From NCBI RefSeq assembly GCF_025336525.1, contig NZ_JAOCZP010000001.1, positions 310,001 to 374,000 on the forward strand: a DNA stretch of 64,000 nucleotides, written 5' to 3'. Position 1 is the stretch's first letter. Each line of letters starts with the position of its first letter. Shown one piece after another: positions 43,455 to 52,085 of the stretch. Position numbers and translations under genes: made by a program. Source of the DNA: Chelativorans salis. GTDB taxonomy: Bacteria; Pseudomonadota; Alphaproteobacteria; Rhizobiales; Rhizobiaceae. The notes beneath the pieces were generated by a model. That model ran no database searches. It was given only the letters and a program-made list of their open reading frames with translations, and was not told where the DNA came from.

Positions 43455-43637
43455 TTAAGGGTTGCTCGCGTCGGTTCTGCGAGTCCGTGTCGAACTGCTC
43501 ATGAATGGCGGGCGATGCGCCTGACGAGGATCATGACCGCTGCTGCGTAGAGCGAACAGCGCCGCGGGATCGATCGGCCGGAACTGCTCTTCGACGAGGG
43601 TGGGGAAATTATCCATCAGGTAGACGGAGTCGGTCAT
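43455..43637 (-). pseudogene. ArsR-controlled gene fragment, possibly the start of arsH
   Basis: ATG 43637 has GGGAGA 6 bases upstream and begins MTDSVYLMDNFPTLVEEQF, then RPIDPAALFALRSSGHDPR, which resembles the region before the conserved 'PRILLLYGSLR' of ArsH. Instead of that motif the frame turns into unrelated Ser/Arg-rich sequence and stops. A perfect ArsR-type palindrome lies 41 bases upstream. It is best read as a truncated arsenic-resistance gene; the arsH identity is tentative. Confidence 0.4.
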
Positions 43638-43677
43638 ACGCATTCTCCCGGGCGAGCACATGGGCGGCACCCGTCGT

Positions 43678-43703
43678 CATATTTCGATCTTGTTCGAAAT
43701 ATG
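43678..43703. promoter_or_regulatory. ArsR-type palindromic operator
   Basis: CATATTTCGA-TCTTGT-TCGAAATATG is a perfect inverted repeat with 10-base arms and a 6-base spacer, like ArsR sites of alphaproteobacteria. It lies just upstream of the fragment starting at 43637. Confidence 0.65.
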
Positions 43704-43736
43704 AATAGCGATGCCGGGGGAGACTCAGTCAAGGCT

Positions 43737-43756
43737 ATTTCGAACTAACCCGAAAT
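43737..43756. promoter_or_regulatory. Second, weaker ArsR-like site
   Basis: ATTTCG-AACTAACC-CGAAAT has 6-base arms identical to the core of the site at 43678-43703. It directly abuts the stop codon of the broken arsC gene and could be an older or secondary operator. Confidence 0.4.
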
Positions 43757-44180
43757 TCAGCGGACACGCCGGCCGTTCGCACCGATGACGATCTCGCCGT
43801 CATCCTTCGTGAAGGGGCCGATGTCCGGATTGGGCAGGATGTCCAACACGGTCTCGAAAGGCCGGCACAACTTCGTGCGCAACGGTGTTTTGATGTTCGG
43901 CCGGTTGATCAGGATCGGATGATCGAGCATGAAGTCGACGAGTTCCTCGTCCGACCATTTGGGATCGTCGAGCCCAAGTTCGTCATAGGTGCGTGCCCTT
44001 CCTGCGCAGGAGATCGCGCGGCGTGTCCCCCATCGCGGTGATCAGTTCCTTCAGCCGCTCCCTGGAAGGGGGCGTCTTCAAATACTCGATCACTTCCGGC
44101 TCATCGCCGGACTGGCGGATCATCGCCAACGTGTTGCGCGAAGTGCCGCAATCGGGGTTGTGATAGATGGTGATGGTCAC
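43757..44180 (-). pseudogene. arsC: Glutaredoxin-dependent arsenate reductase, frameshifted
   Basis: ATG 44180 opens Ars[21 protein letters not shown] has the catalytic Cys in the typical CGTSRNTL, followed by [18 protein letters not shown] and LLRRKGT. The frame ends early at 43983, but shifting by one base near 43990 continues YDELGLDDPKWSDEELVDFM, PILINRPNIKTPLRTKLCRP and VLDILPNP to a TGA at 43757. A one-base insertion (or two-base loss) therefore splits the gene, removing the Arg and Thr residues that bind arsenate in RPNIKTP. It overlaps the upstream membrane gene by 4 bases. Confidence 0.82.
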
Positions 44181-44587
44181 GACCGCCTCCTGCCTATTTT
44201 TGGCTGCGGGGTTTCAGCATTGGCTTCCATTCTGCGGAGGCACGTCCCGACGATCAAACCGAGCATTGCTGCGGGAATGCCAAGCATTGCGGTCAAGACG
44301 TGGATCGAGATGCCGCCAGCCTCGCATTGCAATGCCAAGCCCGCACCCAGCAACACGGGGATGCTGAAGAACCCGTACCACGGCGCGATCCACGATATGC
44401 CGATCCAAGCGCAGCACGGGCCCAGGCGAAAGGCCAGTCGTTTCAAGACCCTTCCAGAAGATCCGCTGGATCTTGAACTTGTCAGGAACCTGCGGGTCTG
44501 CGATGCGTCGGTCATGCCGAAACTCGTGAGCGGCAATACCAATGCCCCCCCCACCATCATGATCGCCGAACGTTGCGCGGAATTCAT
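44177..44587 (-). CDS. Small membrane protein coupled to arsC
   Basis: The 136-residue product has about three hydrophobic segments ([58 protein letters not shown]) and two Cys in LGPCCAWIG. Its stop overlaps the arsC start (ATGA). The part between the first two segments is Ser/Arg-rich and may have been altered by compensating shifts. I recognise no family. Confidence 0.5.
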   Translation of the reverse strand: MNSAQRSAIMMVGGALVLPLTSFGMTDASQTRRFLTSSRSSGSSGRVLKRLAFRLGPCCAWIGISWIAPWYGFFSIPVLLGAGLALQCEAGGISIHVLTAMLGIPAAMLGLIVGTCLRRMEANAETPQPKIGRRRS

Positions 44588-44617
44588 GCTTCAAGGGTAA
44601 GCTGGGCAGGCGCGCAC

Positions 44618-45520
44618 TCACGCGCGGTCCTTCGCCAGCCGCGCGATCAGAAGGTCGGTGAACTTGCGTGTTGCGGCCGGTCTGAACCGCAGGGGCGGGA
44701 AGACCGCATAGATGCCGCCTGTGGGCAGCGTCCAGTCTTCCAGCACGCGTTCCAGCTCGCCGGTTTCCAGTTGCGGCTCGACGGCGAAATCCGGGACGAT
44801 GCAGAAGCCGCCGCCGGATTTTGCCATCGCCGTGATTGCCAGTGTGACACAAGCACCCAACCGTGGTTCGAATTCCACATTGACCGGCGCCTTTACGGCA
44901 TGTTCGAAGGTCCAGCGGGTTGGGGTGGCCAGCGCCTGATGCTCGATGAAGGGCATGTCGCACAGGTCTTTGGGATGTTTGGGGCGCCCGAAACTGTCCA
45001 GCAGAGCTGGGGCCGCCACCGGGATCTGGCGAAACTCTCCCAGTTTACGAGCGATATTCGAAGAGTCATCCAGCCAGCCAACGCGCAGCCCGATGTCATA
45101 CCGGCTGCGCACCGGGTCCAGCTTGGTATCGGTCAGATCGAGATGGGGTGTCACCTGTGGATAGGCCCGGTTGAAGCTCACCAGCGCCTGGGCCACATAG
45201 GCCACACCGAAATCCAGCGGGGCGGTGATGCGCAGATCGCCCGAGGGTTCACTGGTCCCCAGCTTGACGGAATCGAACGCTTCCTTTGCCCGTTCAACCG
45301 TGGTCTTGGCGGCTTCGTAAAATTGCTGCCCCGCATCGGTCAGGCTCAGGTGGCGCGGGTTGCGCACGACCAGAGCGGTGCCAAGGTCTTCCTCCAGCTG
45401 CAACAGCTGCTTGCTCACCACGGCTTTTGAAATGCGCATGCGCCTGGCGGCGGCGGTTATGGTGCCCTCCTCGGCAATGGCGACGAAATACTCCATCCGG
45501 TTCAGATTGTATTTTTGCAT
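44618..45520 (-). CDS. LysR-type regulator
   Basis: The start ATG 45520 (MQKYNLNRMEYFVAIAEEG) gives 300 residues. The winged helix is typical of LysR (TITAAARRMRISKAVVSKQL), followed by the substrate-binding domain (GDLRITAPLDFGVAYVAQAL, RYDIGLRVGWLDDSSNIARK). The subfamily resembles the LTTRs that control oxidoreductases. It is divergent from the DsbA-NmrA-MBL gene set, which it probably regulates; an 11-base direct repeat in the intergenic region may be its binding site. Confidence 0.88.
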   Translation of the reverse strand: MQKYNLNRMEYFVAIAEEGTITAAARRMRISKAVVSKQLLQLEEDLGTALVVRNPRHLSLTDAGQQFYEAAKTTVERAKEAFDSVKLGTSEPSGDLRITAPLDFGVAYVAQALVSFNRAYPQVTPHLDLTDTKLDPVRSRYDIGLRVGWLDDSSNIARKLGEFRQIPVAAPALLDSFGRPKHPKDLCDMPFIEHQALATPTRWTFEHAVKAPVNVEFEPRLGACVTLAITAMAKSGGGFCIVPDFAVEPQLETGELERVLEDWTLPTGGIYAVFPPLRFRPAATRKFTDLLIARLAKDRA

Positions 45521-45530
45521 ATCATCATCT

Positions 45531-45572
45531 TTTGGCTGACACAGTATCAAAATCTAATGTCTTTAGCTGACA
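45531..45572. promoter_or_regulatory. Direct repeat TTTRGCTGACA in the LysR/DsbA divergent region
   Basis: TTTGGCTGACA at 45531-45541 and TTTAGCTGACA at 45562-45572 are nearly identical and 31 bases apart, close to three helical turns. They lie between the divergent starts at 45520 and 45638, a place where LysR tetramers usually bind. Confidence 0.45.
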
Positions 45573-45637
45573 ATAAGCAAGCGCTACCTACGCCCTGTGA
45601 GATCGAAAGGTCGCATCACGGAACTGGATGCAAGCCA

Positions 45638-46243
45638 ATGACGCAGTTTACCTACATCTACGACACCTATTGCGGCTGGTGCTACGGCGCTTCGAACGTC
45701 ATCGGTGCGCTGATCGACAGTGGCGCCGAAGTGCAACTGATGCATCGCCATCTGTTCCAGGGGCCGAACGCCCATCGGATGGCGGACGGTTTCGGGCAAA
45801 CGGCGCTGCAGTACGACCGCAGGATTGCCGGCCTGACCGGCATGGAGTTCAGCCAGCGCTACGCCGACAACGTGCTGTTGAATGCCGAGGAAATCCTGGA
45901 TTCCAGCAAGACGGCTCAGGCGGCAGCCCTTGTCCATGACAAGGGCGCGAAAGCCGAATTCGCCCTGGCAAAAGCGCTTCAGAAGGCACGCTATGTGGAT
46001 GGCAAGCCCGCGGTGGATGAGCAGCCCGTCTATGAGGCCCTGAAAGCCGCCGGCGTGACCGAGGAGCTGAGTGGCGGCAAAGCGCGCGCCGCGGAAATCA
46101 GCAGCGAGGCCGCCCGAATCCTGTCCCGGGTCGGCGCCCGGGGCGTGCCGGCACTGCTGATGCACAAGGATGGCCAGACCCGCGTGATCTCTGTCGCGGA
46201 TTACTACGACAACCCCGCTGCCGTCACCGCACTGGCAGCCTGA
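45638..46243 (+). CDS. DsbA-family oxidoreductase (FrnE-like)
   Basis: ATG 45638 (MTQFTYIYDTYCGWCYGAS) gives 201 residues with the thioredoxin-fold CGWC motif near residues 12-15 and the cis-Pro loop VGARGVPALLM. No signal peptide is present, so it is cytosolic, like FrnE/HCCA-isomerase-type DsbA proteins that handle small thiol substrates. It starts an apparent three-gene operon with an NmrA-like and an MBL-fold gene (gaps of 28 and 24 bases). Confidence 0.88.
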   Translation: MTQFTYIYDTYCGWCYGASNVIGALIDSGAEVQLMHRHLFQGPNAHRMADGFGQTALQYDRRIAGLTGMEFSQRYADNVLLNAEEILDSSKTAQAAALVHDKGAKAEFALAKALQKARYVDGKPAVDEQPVYEALKAAGVTEELSGGKARAAEISSEAARILSRVGARGVPALLMHKDGQTRVISVADYYDNPAAVTALAA

Positions 46244-46271
46244 AACAACCCTCAACCCAAGGAAACCGGAT

Positions 46272-46892
46272 ATGAAACTCCTCATCATCGGCGCAACCGG
46301 CATGGTCGGCTCGCGCATCACCGCCGAAGCGCTCGACCGTGGCCATGAGGTCATCGCCGCGACACGCAACCCCGACCAGATCGAGCCCCGTCACGGGCTG
46401 ACCGCCATGGCGCTGGATGTGGCGAATGTGGAGGTGCTGTCCAAGGCCACCGCGAATGTCGACGCCGTGAACGCCGCCGTCAGCCCCCGCAACACCGGCG
46501 ACGCCAAGACCGAAGCCCTGGCCTATGCCGAAAACCTGATCGATGGCGTGGGCGATACCCGTCTTCTGCTCGTGGGCGGTGCCGGCTCGCTGAACCTGCC
46601 GGACGGCACACCCGTCGCCGAGGTTGTCCCCGACCAGTATCGCAGCGAGGCCCAGGCCATGCGGGCCGCCTTTGAAGAGATCGCAGCCAGCGACATCGAC
46701 TTCACCGTTCTCGCGCCGGCCGGCCTGATCCAGCCCGGCGAGCGCACCGGGGCCTTCCGCCTCGGCGGTCGCACCCTTTTGACTGATGCCGAAGGCAACA
46801 GCCAGATCAGCGCGGAAGACTATGCGGTCGCCATGCTGAACGAGGCAGAAAACCCGGCACATCAGCGCCAGATCTTCACCGCCGCCTACTGA
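46272..46892 (+). CDS. NAD(P)-dependent NmrA/SDR-type oxidoreductase
   Basis: The 206-residue protein has the extended-SDR dinucleotide motif IIGATGMVGSRITAEALDRG, the later LLVGGAGSLNLPDGTP, and IDFTVLAPAGLIQPGERTG, all typical of the YwnB/NmrA-like quinone-oxidoreductase group. The catalytic Tyr-x-x-x-Lys of classic SDRs is missing, as is usual for this group. It is the middle gene of the LysR-controlled set. Confidence 0.88.
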   Translation: MKLLIIGATGMVGSRITAEALDRGHEVIAATRNPDQIEPRHGLTAMALDVANVEVLSKATANVDAVNAAVSPRNTGDAKTEALAYAENLIDGVGDTRLLLVGGAGSLNLPDGTPVAEVVPDQYRSEAQAMRAAFEEIAASDIDFTVLAPAGLIQPGERTGAFRLGGRTLLTDAEGNSQISAEDYAVAMLNEAENPAHQRQIFTAAY

Positions 46893-46916
46893 AGTCCCCC
46901 CTGGAAGGAGAACCCC

Positions 46917-47783
46917 ATGAAAACGTTCCTGACCACCATATCGGCCTTGGCGCTGACATCGGGCGCCGCATTGGCCGCCGATCTCAAGATCACCGCCTAC
47001 AACCCGGGCGCAGACAGCCTGTTTGCCGTCACTTCAAGCCTGATCGAGGGTCCGACCGAAGTGATCCTTGTCGACGCCCAGTTCGAAAAGGACGACGCGC
47101 AGGACCTGGTCAAGATGATCCAGGATAGCGGCAAGACGCTGATCACCGTTTATATCAGCCACAAGGACCCGGACTTCTATTTCGGGCTAGATGAGATCAA
47201 GGCCAACTTCCCCGATGTCAAAATCGTTGCCACGCCGGAAAGTGTGAAGGGCATCGAAGCCACTATCGAGCTCAAGAACGAATTCTGGGGCCCGATCCTG
47301 GGCGACAATGCCCCGGGTGAGTTGATCGTCCCCGATGTGCTGGAAGGCGATACGCTGACGGTCGATGGCGAACCGGTCAATATCGTCGGTCTGGACGGCC
47401 ACGATCCGGCGCATACCTTCCTCTGGGTGCCTGCCGCCAAGACCGTGCTGGGGGGTGTCTCGGTTTTCGAGAACCTGCATGTTTGGACGGCCGACAGCCA
47501 GACGCTGGAAAGCCGCGACGCATGGCGTGCAACGCTGGACCAGATGCTGGAACTGAACCCCGAGCGCCTGATCCCCGGCCACTACATGGGTAAGAGCGCC
47601 GAAGACACCAGCAGCCTCTACTTCACCCGGGAATACCTGCGCGCCTTCGAGGCCGCTTCGGCCGCCGCCGACAATTCGGCAGAACTGATCGCGGCCCTGA
47701 ACGAAGTCTACCCGGATTTCGCCAATGCCGACACTCTCGAAATCAGCGCTCAGGTTGCCGAAGGCGAGCGCTCCTGGCCGTAA
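46917..47783 (+). CDS. Secreted MBL-fold protein with a degenerate metal site
   Basis: The 288-residue protein starts with a signal peptide (KTFLTTISALALTSGAALAA). It has the metallo-beta-lactamase fold, but the usual H-x-H-x-D-H reads VYISHKDPDFYFGLDEI: two of the zinc-ligand His are Asp and Phe. Later ligand positions are GLDGHDPAHTFLWVP and LIPGHYMGKS. The same substitution is seen in a subgroup of periplasmic MBL proteins, so activity may differ (or a single metal be bound). A purine-rich GGAAGGAG lies upstream of the ATG. Confidence 0.85.
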   Translation: MKTFLTTISALALTSGAALAADLKITAYNPGADSLFAVTSSLIEGPTEVILVDAQFEKDDAQDLVKMIQDSGKTLITVYISHKDPDFYFGLDEIKANFPDVKIVATPESVKGIEATIELKNEFWGPILGDNAPGELIVPDVLEGDTLTVDGEPVNIVGLDGHDPAHTFLWVPAAKTVLGGVSVFENLHVWTADSQTLESRDAWRATLDQMLELNPERLIPGHYMGKSAEDTSSLYFTREYLRAFEAASAAADNSAELIAALNEVYPDFANADTLEISAQVAEGERSWP

Positions 47784-47800
47784 AGGTCAACAACCAACGC

Positions 47801-47824
47801 AGGGCGCGGCATCTGCGGCGCCCT
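47801..47824. terminator. Hairpin after the MBL gene
   Basis: AGGGCGC and GCGCCCT form a 7-base-pair stem 18 bases after the MBL stop codon, with a 10-base loop. No T-run follows. It may end the DsbA-NmrA-MBL transcript. Confidence 0.4.
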
Positions 47825-47857
47825 CGATGCCAAAGCTTGTCGGATCCTCCCCCCGGG

Positions 47858-48410
47858 TCAGGATCCGACAAGGCCTCGTGACATCTCGATCCAGTTGTCG
47901 ACCAGTCGGTTCCGCTTGTTCCGGTTCTCGCGCCAGATGGTCGACAGGATAGCCGCGCCAGCGATCGAAGATGGCCCCACCTTATCTGCGGGATTCTTTA
48001 CCTTCTCTCCATGGAGGATCGCGAACGCGAACACCTGTTTGATGATGTCGCGCACGTGAATGGCCGTCGCCGGCGCTCCGCGATCCTTGACCTTGGCGCA
48101 CAACAGCCGGATGTCTTCTGGTCCCACTTCCGTGAGCAGACGGTTCTTGAAAGCCGGAAGGATGTCGCGATCGAAGATCGCCCGGCGCATGGCCCGGGTG
48201 CTGTCGGCCATCCTCGCTTCCTCGAACCAGCGCGTGCCGAACTGCCCGAAGCTTTTGGCTTCTCGCAGCTGTCGCTTCTGCTTTTCCTGCGCTGGCGAGT
48301 GTCCTTCCGCTAGGGCTCGCCTGGCATCCAGGCACTTCTCGCGGGCAATCGCCAGTGAGATTCCGGAGCGGCCATGCACCGCAAATCGGGTAGTCGGGCC
48401 GAGCGCAACC
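47858..48410 (-). pseudogene. P4-type tyrosine integrase, truncated
   Basis: The frame encodes the N-terminal and core-binding part of a P4-type integrase: GISLAIAREKCLDARRALAE, SPAQEKQKRQLREAKSFGQF, FDRDILPAFKNRLLTEVGPE, IRLLCAKVKDRG and HVRDIIKQVFAFAILHG. It breaks off after NPADKVGPSSIA; the catalytic domain with the Arg-His-Arg-Tyr set is absent, and the N-terminal DUF4102 part is also incomplete. It points to a lost genomic island. No att site could be identified. Confidence 0.8.
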
Positions 48411-48592
48411 TTAGGTAGCGCGGCTGGTGGCCGCTGAAATGGGGCGCATTGGCGTAGTGCGTTGCGAGAGAACAGAAGGTCGCGAAAGGTTCCCGGTCAA
48501 CCTGTGCCGTAGCGCGAGCAAAGTCTGGATGATAGCGCGGCGAGGCCTCCTCCGCCTCTCGAAAGATCGCCGGATCTGCCGTAAGTTGAGGC

Positions 48593-49002
48593 ATGTGCAA
48601 TGCTTACGAACAGCATGTGAAGTGGGTGGAATACTGCAAGATGATGCAGGCGCTCGAGCTTGGCATCCCCACCCATCAGTCCGAACTCGACCTTCGCGAA
48701 AGCGACGACGACGTCCGCATTAACGACATGGCACCGGTCATGCGCACCGCCGGCAAGGACATCGAACTGGCATCGGTGAATTTCAGCTTCCCGCCATCGG
48801 GCCTCAAGGGCGGACCAGTGTTCAATTCCGTTCGGAGGGACGAACCTTCACAAACAGCAAACGCAGCCTCATTCCGGCTAGCGCTTTCTTCGAATTCACC
48901 GGCAAGAAATACCCGAAAGCGAAACACAGGTTCGCCCTCGCCGTCGCCAGCGCCGAAGGGGCAAACGACCATGCGCCGGTCTGGATTGTCCTTGGGCAAT
49001 AG
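48593..49002 (+). pseudogene. SOS response-associated peptidase (SRAP/YedK), frameshifted and truncated
   Basis: The start MCNAYEQHVKWVEYC carries the catalytic Cys2 of the HMCES/YedK family that protects abasic sites, followed by GIPTHQSELDLR and GLKGGPVFNS. Near 48835 the frame shifts; the next frame reads RTFTNSKRSLIPASAFFEF, then TGKKYPKAKHRFALA and PVWIVLGQ to a TAG at 49002. Only ~135 residues of ~220 remain, without the active-site His region. It abuts the enolase-superfamily pseudogene. Confidence 0.75.
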
Positions 49003-49010
49003 GTGCTGCG

Positions 49011-50140
49011 CTAGCCGCTTGTCACCCGGCTGGAGTAGTCCTCTCGCCCGGCGACCGGCAGGCCTTCCGCGATTTCACGGTACCATCCCGTGTAGAACGC
49101 ACGCACAGATTCCTGAATCAGGGCGTTGGGCAGGTGCAACGAAAGGTGGCTCGAGGCCCCGTAGACGACCGGTCCGGTGCAGTCATGCGGGGCGACGGGC
49201 ACCTTCCAGGCTTCCGCCATGCCCGCGATCTTGCGTGCAACGGTTATGCCGCCGCACCAGGAAAGGTCGAGCATGGCCACACCTGCCGCCCCGGTCTCGA
49301 AATAGTCGCGGAATGCATGGACGCCGGCCAGCGTTTCGGAGGCGCAGACCCGCGCCCGCGTACACGCGCCATATCCCTTCAGGTCTCCAACATTGTCGAG
49401 CCGGAAGGGATCCTCGTGCCAGTAGGTGTTGAAGGGCGCGAGTTCATGGGCAAGCTTCTTCGCCATCGGCAGTGACCAGAGCGAATGGAACTCGACCATG
49501 ATGTCCATCTCATCGCCCACCGCCTTGCGGATCTGCTCGAACGGGCGAAGCGCGGTCCGCAGTTCCTCGGGCGTGATGTCCTAGCCGCCGGAGCGCTCAG
49601 CGGCAATATCGAAGGGCCAGATTTTCATGGCAGTGATGCCGTCGGCCAGAAGCGATTTCGCCAGCGCGCCGGCATCGGTCAGGAATGCTTCGAGATCCTC
49701 ATAGGGACCGTCCGCGTCGCCGACATGCCAGTTTGGCGACCGACTGGGCGCGCCCGTCGCGGACATATTTGTAGCCCGCGCAGGTGTTGTAGGTCCGGAT
49801 GGAGCCGCGGGAACGGCCGCCGAGAATATTGGCGAGGGGCTTGCCATGGGCTTTGGCGGAGGTCCCACAGAGCGATATCGATCGCCGAATAGGCGCGCAT
49901 CTCCACGCCGGCCCCGCGCCAGCCCAGATAGTCCGTCATCTCGTTCATGCGCGCCTGGAGCGCCAGCGGGTCTTTCCCAAGCAGCCAGGGCGCGCACCAA
50001 TCGTGCACATAGGCTTCCACCGCCGAAGCCCCGAAGTAGGTCTCGCCGAGCCCGGTCAGGCCTTCGTCCGTGTGAATGAGCACCCAGACGGGGTTGGCGA
50101 ACTCAGCCAGGCGGATTGTCTCTATGCGGTCGATCTTCAT
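49011..50140 (-). pseudogene. Mandelate racemase/muconate-lactonizing enzyme-type protein, disrupted
   Basis: From ATG 50140 the frame encodes the N-terminal capping domain (MKIDRIETIRLAEFANPVWV, DEGLTGLGETYFGASAVEAY). It then needs two frame changes (near 49860 and 49735) to follow KAHGKPLANILGGRSRGSIR and DADGPYEDLEAFLTDAGALA, with the catalytic-type GITAMKIWPFD. A TAG at 49581-49583 then interrupts before DITPEELRTALRPFEQIRKA. The last part, VEFHSLWSLPMAKKLAHEL to the HDCTGPVVYGASSHLSLH stretch, is intact. It lies 5 bases downstream of the TRAP genes and was probably the enzyme of that operon. Confidence 0.82.
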
Positions 50141-50145
50141 GGCGA

Positions 50146-51453
50146 CTAGCGTCCCGTGATGCCGGGGAAGGCGATAAGCATGCCGACTGCTATGATCTGC
50201 AGCCCGATGAACGGCAGCAGCGCCAAGAAGATGTCAGCCAGAGAGATGTCTTCCGGCGCAACGCTCTTCAGATAGAAGGCGGCCGGACCGAAGGGCGGCG
50301 ACAGGAACGAGACCTGCATGTTCATGCAGAACAACACGCCGAACCACACCGGATCGTAGCCAAGGGAGATGATAATCGGCACGAAGATGGGCATGGTCAG
50401 AAGCGCGATGCCAACCCAGTCGAGGAACATGCCAAGGACGAACAGGATCAGCATCATGAAAAGCAGGACGATCGTCGGATTATCCGAGATCCCCGTTATG
50501 AGCGTGCTGACAAAGTTGATGCCGCCCATAAGATTGAAGACGCCGACAAGCGCGCTCGCACCGATGCCGATCCACACGATCATGCCGCATGTCGCAAGCG
50601 TTTGAAGCACTGCGCCCTTGAGGAGCTCGATGGAAAGCTCGCGCCGGATCGCTGTCGACAGCATCACCCCGGCAACGCCGACGGCGGAGGCCTCCGTAAC
50701 CGAGGCGATGCCGCCATAGATGGAGCCCAGCACGAAAATGACCACCATGATCGGCAGGATGAGCCCCTTGAGGAGCTGCAGTCTCTCGCCGCGCGATCCC
50801 TCGTCTTCTTCCGGGATCGGGGCGATGGATGGGTTGAGATAGGAGCGGATCAGCACGTAGGCGACATAGAAGCCGGCCAACATGAAGCCGGGAATGAAAG
50901 CCGAGGTGAAGAGGTCGCCGATCGAGACATTCGCCGTCAGGCCGTAGATGATCAGAACGATGGACGGCGGCACCATGGTGCCGAGCGCACCGCCAGCGCA
51001 CACCACGCCGATCGCCAGGCTTTTGTCATAGCCCAGCCGCAGCATCTGCGGCAGGGCGATCAGCCCGAGGAGCACGATCTCGCCGCCCACGATCCCGCTC
51101 ATCGCGGCGAGGATGACGGCAACGAAGATGGTCTGGATCGCCACACCACCGCGCAGCCGCCCGCCGACAAGGCGCATCGCGTCGAACAGGTCGCGCGCGA
51201 TGCCGGAGCGGTCGAGGATCGCCGCCATGAGGACGAACATCGGCACAGAGACGAAGACGAACGACGACACGAACGAATAGACGCGGCTGGTAATCAGCGG
51301 CACGGCCATGGGACCGAACCAGCCGAGCGCAAAGAAAAGCGCGACGAACAACGTGACGAATGCGAGCGGCATGCCGGTCAGCAGCATGCCGAGCAGCATG
51401 GCGAACATCACAAGCGTGCCGTATTCGATCCCAAGTGCGGAAAGGTCGAGCAT
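50146..51453 (-). CDS. TRAP transporter large permease (DctM-like)
   Basis: The 435-residue membrane protein has about twelve hydrophobic helices and the DctM signature stretches MLLGMLLTGMPLAFVTLFVA, AMSGIVGGEIVLLGLIALP, GALGTMVPPSIVLIIYGLTA and NMQVSFLSPPFGPAAFYLK. It forms the ion-driven channel of the tripartite transporter. It follows the small permease by 6 bases and is intact, unlike the next gene downstream. Confidence 0.9.
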   Translation of the reverse strand: MLDLSALGIEYGTLVMFAMLLGMLLTGMPLAFVTLFVALFFALGWFGPMAVPLITSRVYSFVSSFVFVSVPMFVLMAAILDRSGIARDLFDAMRLVGGRLRGGVAIQTIFVAVILAAMSGIVGGEIVLLGLIALPQMLRLGYDKSLAIGVVCAGGALGTMVPPSIVLIIYGLTANVSIGDLFTSAFIPGFMLAGFYVAYVLIRSYLNPSIAPIPEEDEGSRGERLQLLKGLILPIMVVIFVLGSIYGGIASVTEASAVGVAGVMLSTAIRRELSIELLKGAVLQTLATCGMIVWIGIGASALVGVFNLMGGINFVSTLITGISDNPTIVLLFMMLILFVLGMFLDWVGIALLTMPIFVPIIISLGYDPVWFGVLFCMNMQVSFLSPPFGPAAFYLKSVAPEDISLADIFLALLPFIGLQIIAVGMLIAFPGITGR

Positions 51454-51459
51454 GGAGGG

Positions 51460-52035
51460 CTATCTGCGCCGGGCGTAATTGTAGAAAAGGATGAGAAACT
51501 GGATGCACATCACGATCAGGGTCGCGAGGAGGAAGAGCTTGAGGAGTGCGGGTGTCGGCGGGTTCCACGCGCTGCCTGTCCGCTCGAATCGGATCTCCCC
51601 GCCCGGCGCCCAGACCGCGCGCTGGACCATCACCCAGGACGCATAGGCGAAGAAGGCCGCCGAACAGAAGCATACGAGCGATATCAAAAGGTTGAGGACC
51701 TTCCGGGCCCTCGGCCCGACGGCGTCATAGATCAGCACGACACGGATATGCCGATCATGGGAGGCGGTGTATAGGCCGCCGTAGACAAAGGCGATCGCGC
51801 AGAGAAAGATCGTCGTCTCATGCGCCCACAATGTCGGCGCTGTGAGCACATACCTCATGAAGATCTCGAAGATCAGAATCGCCATCGAAACGAGGAAGCC
51901 TGTGGCGAAGATGATGCCGCCGCGGTCGATCCAGCGCCCGAGCATACCGGCCTCCGGAACGGCGCCTCTGATCTCGCCGACTTCCAGCTCGACGGCCTCA
52001 CCGGTCCCTCTAATGGGTTGCTTGCTGTCCGCCAT
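51460..52035 (-). CDS. TRAP transporter small permease (DctQ-like)
   Basis: The 191-residue protein has a cytosolic N-terminus of ~35 residues and four membrane helices (GGIIFATGFLVSMAILIFEI, ETTIFLCAIAFVYGG, LLISLVCFCSAAFFAYASWV, LLKLFLLATLIVMCIQFLIL). This is the DctQ layout; it links the binding protein to the large permease. It lies 50 bases after the DctP gene and 6 bases before DctM. Confidence 0.88.
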   Translation of the reverse strand: MADSKQPIRGTGEAVELEVGEIRGAVPEAGMLGRWIDRGGIIFATGFLVSMAILIFEIFMRYVLTAPTLWAHETTIFLCAIAFVYGGLYTASHDRHIRVVLIYDAVGPRARKVLNLLISLVCFCSAAFFAYASWVMVQRAVWAPGGEIRFERTGSAWNPPTPALLKLFLLATLIVMCIQFLILFYNYARRR

Positions 52036-52085
52036 CAGGATCTCCCGTGGAACGTCGGCGGGCGAACCCGCCGACGAAGTCGCAG

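Noticed and set aside
36331-43455. Adjacent immunity gene for the toxin
   Set aside because: No small gene directly follows or precedes the toxin; a host-directed YopT-like protease would not need one.
50116-51774. 552-codon plus-strand frame opposite the TRAP permease
   Set aside because: The translation is His/Asp/Arg-rich low-complexity sequence, an artefact of antisense hydrophobic codons; the TRAP large permease on the other strand is clear.
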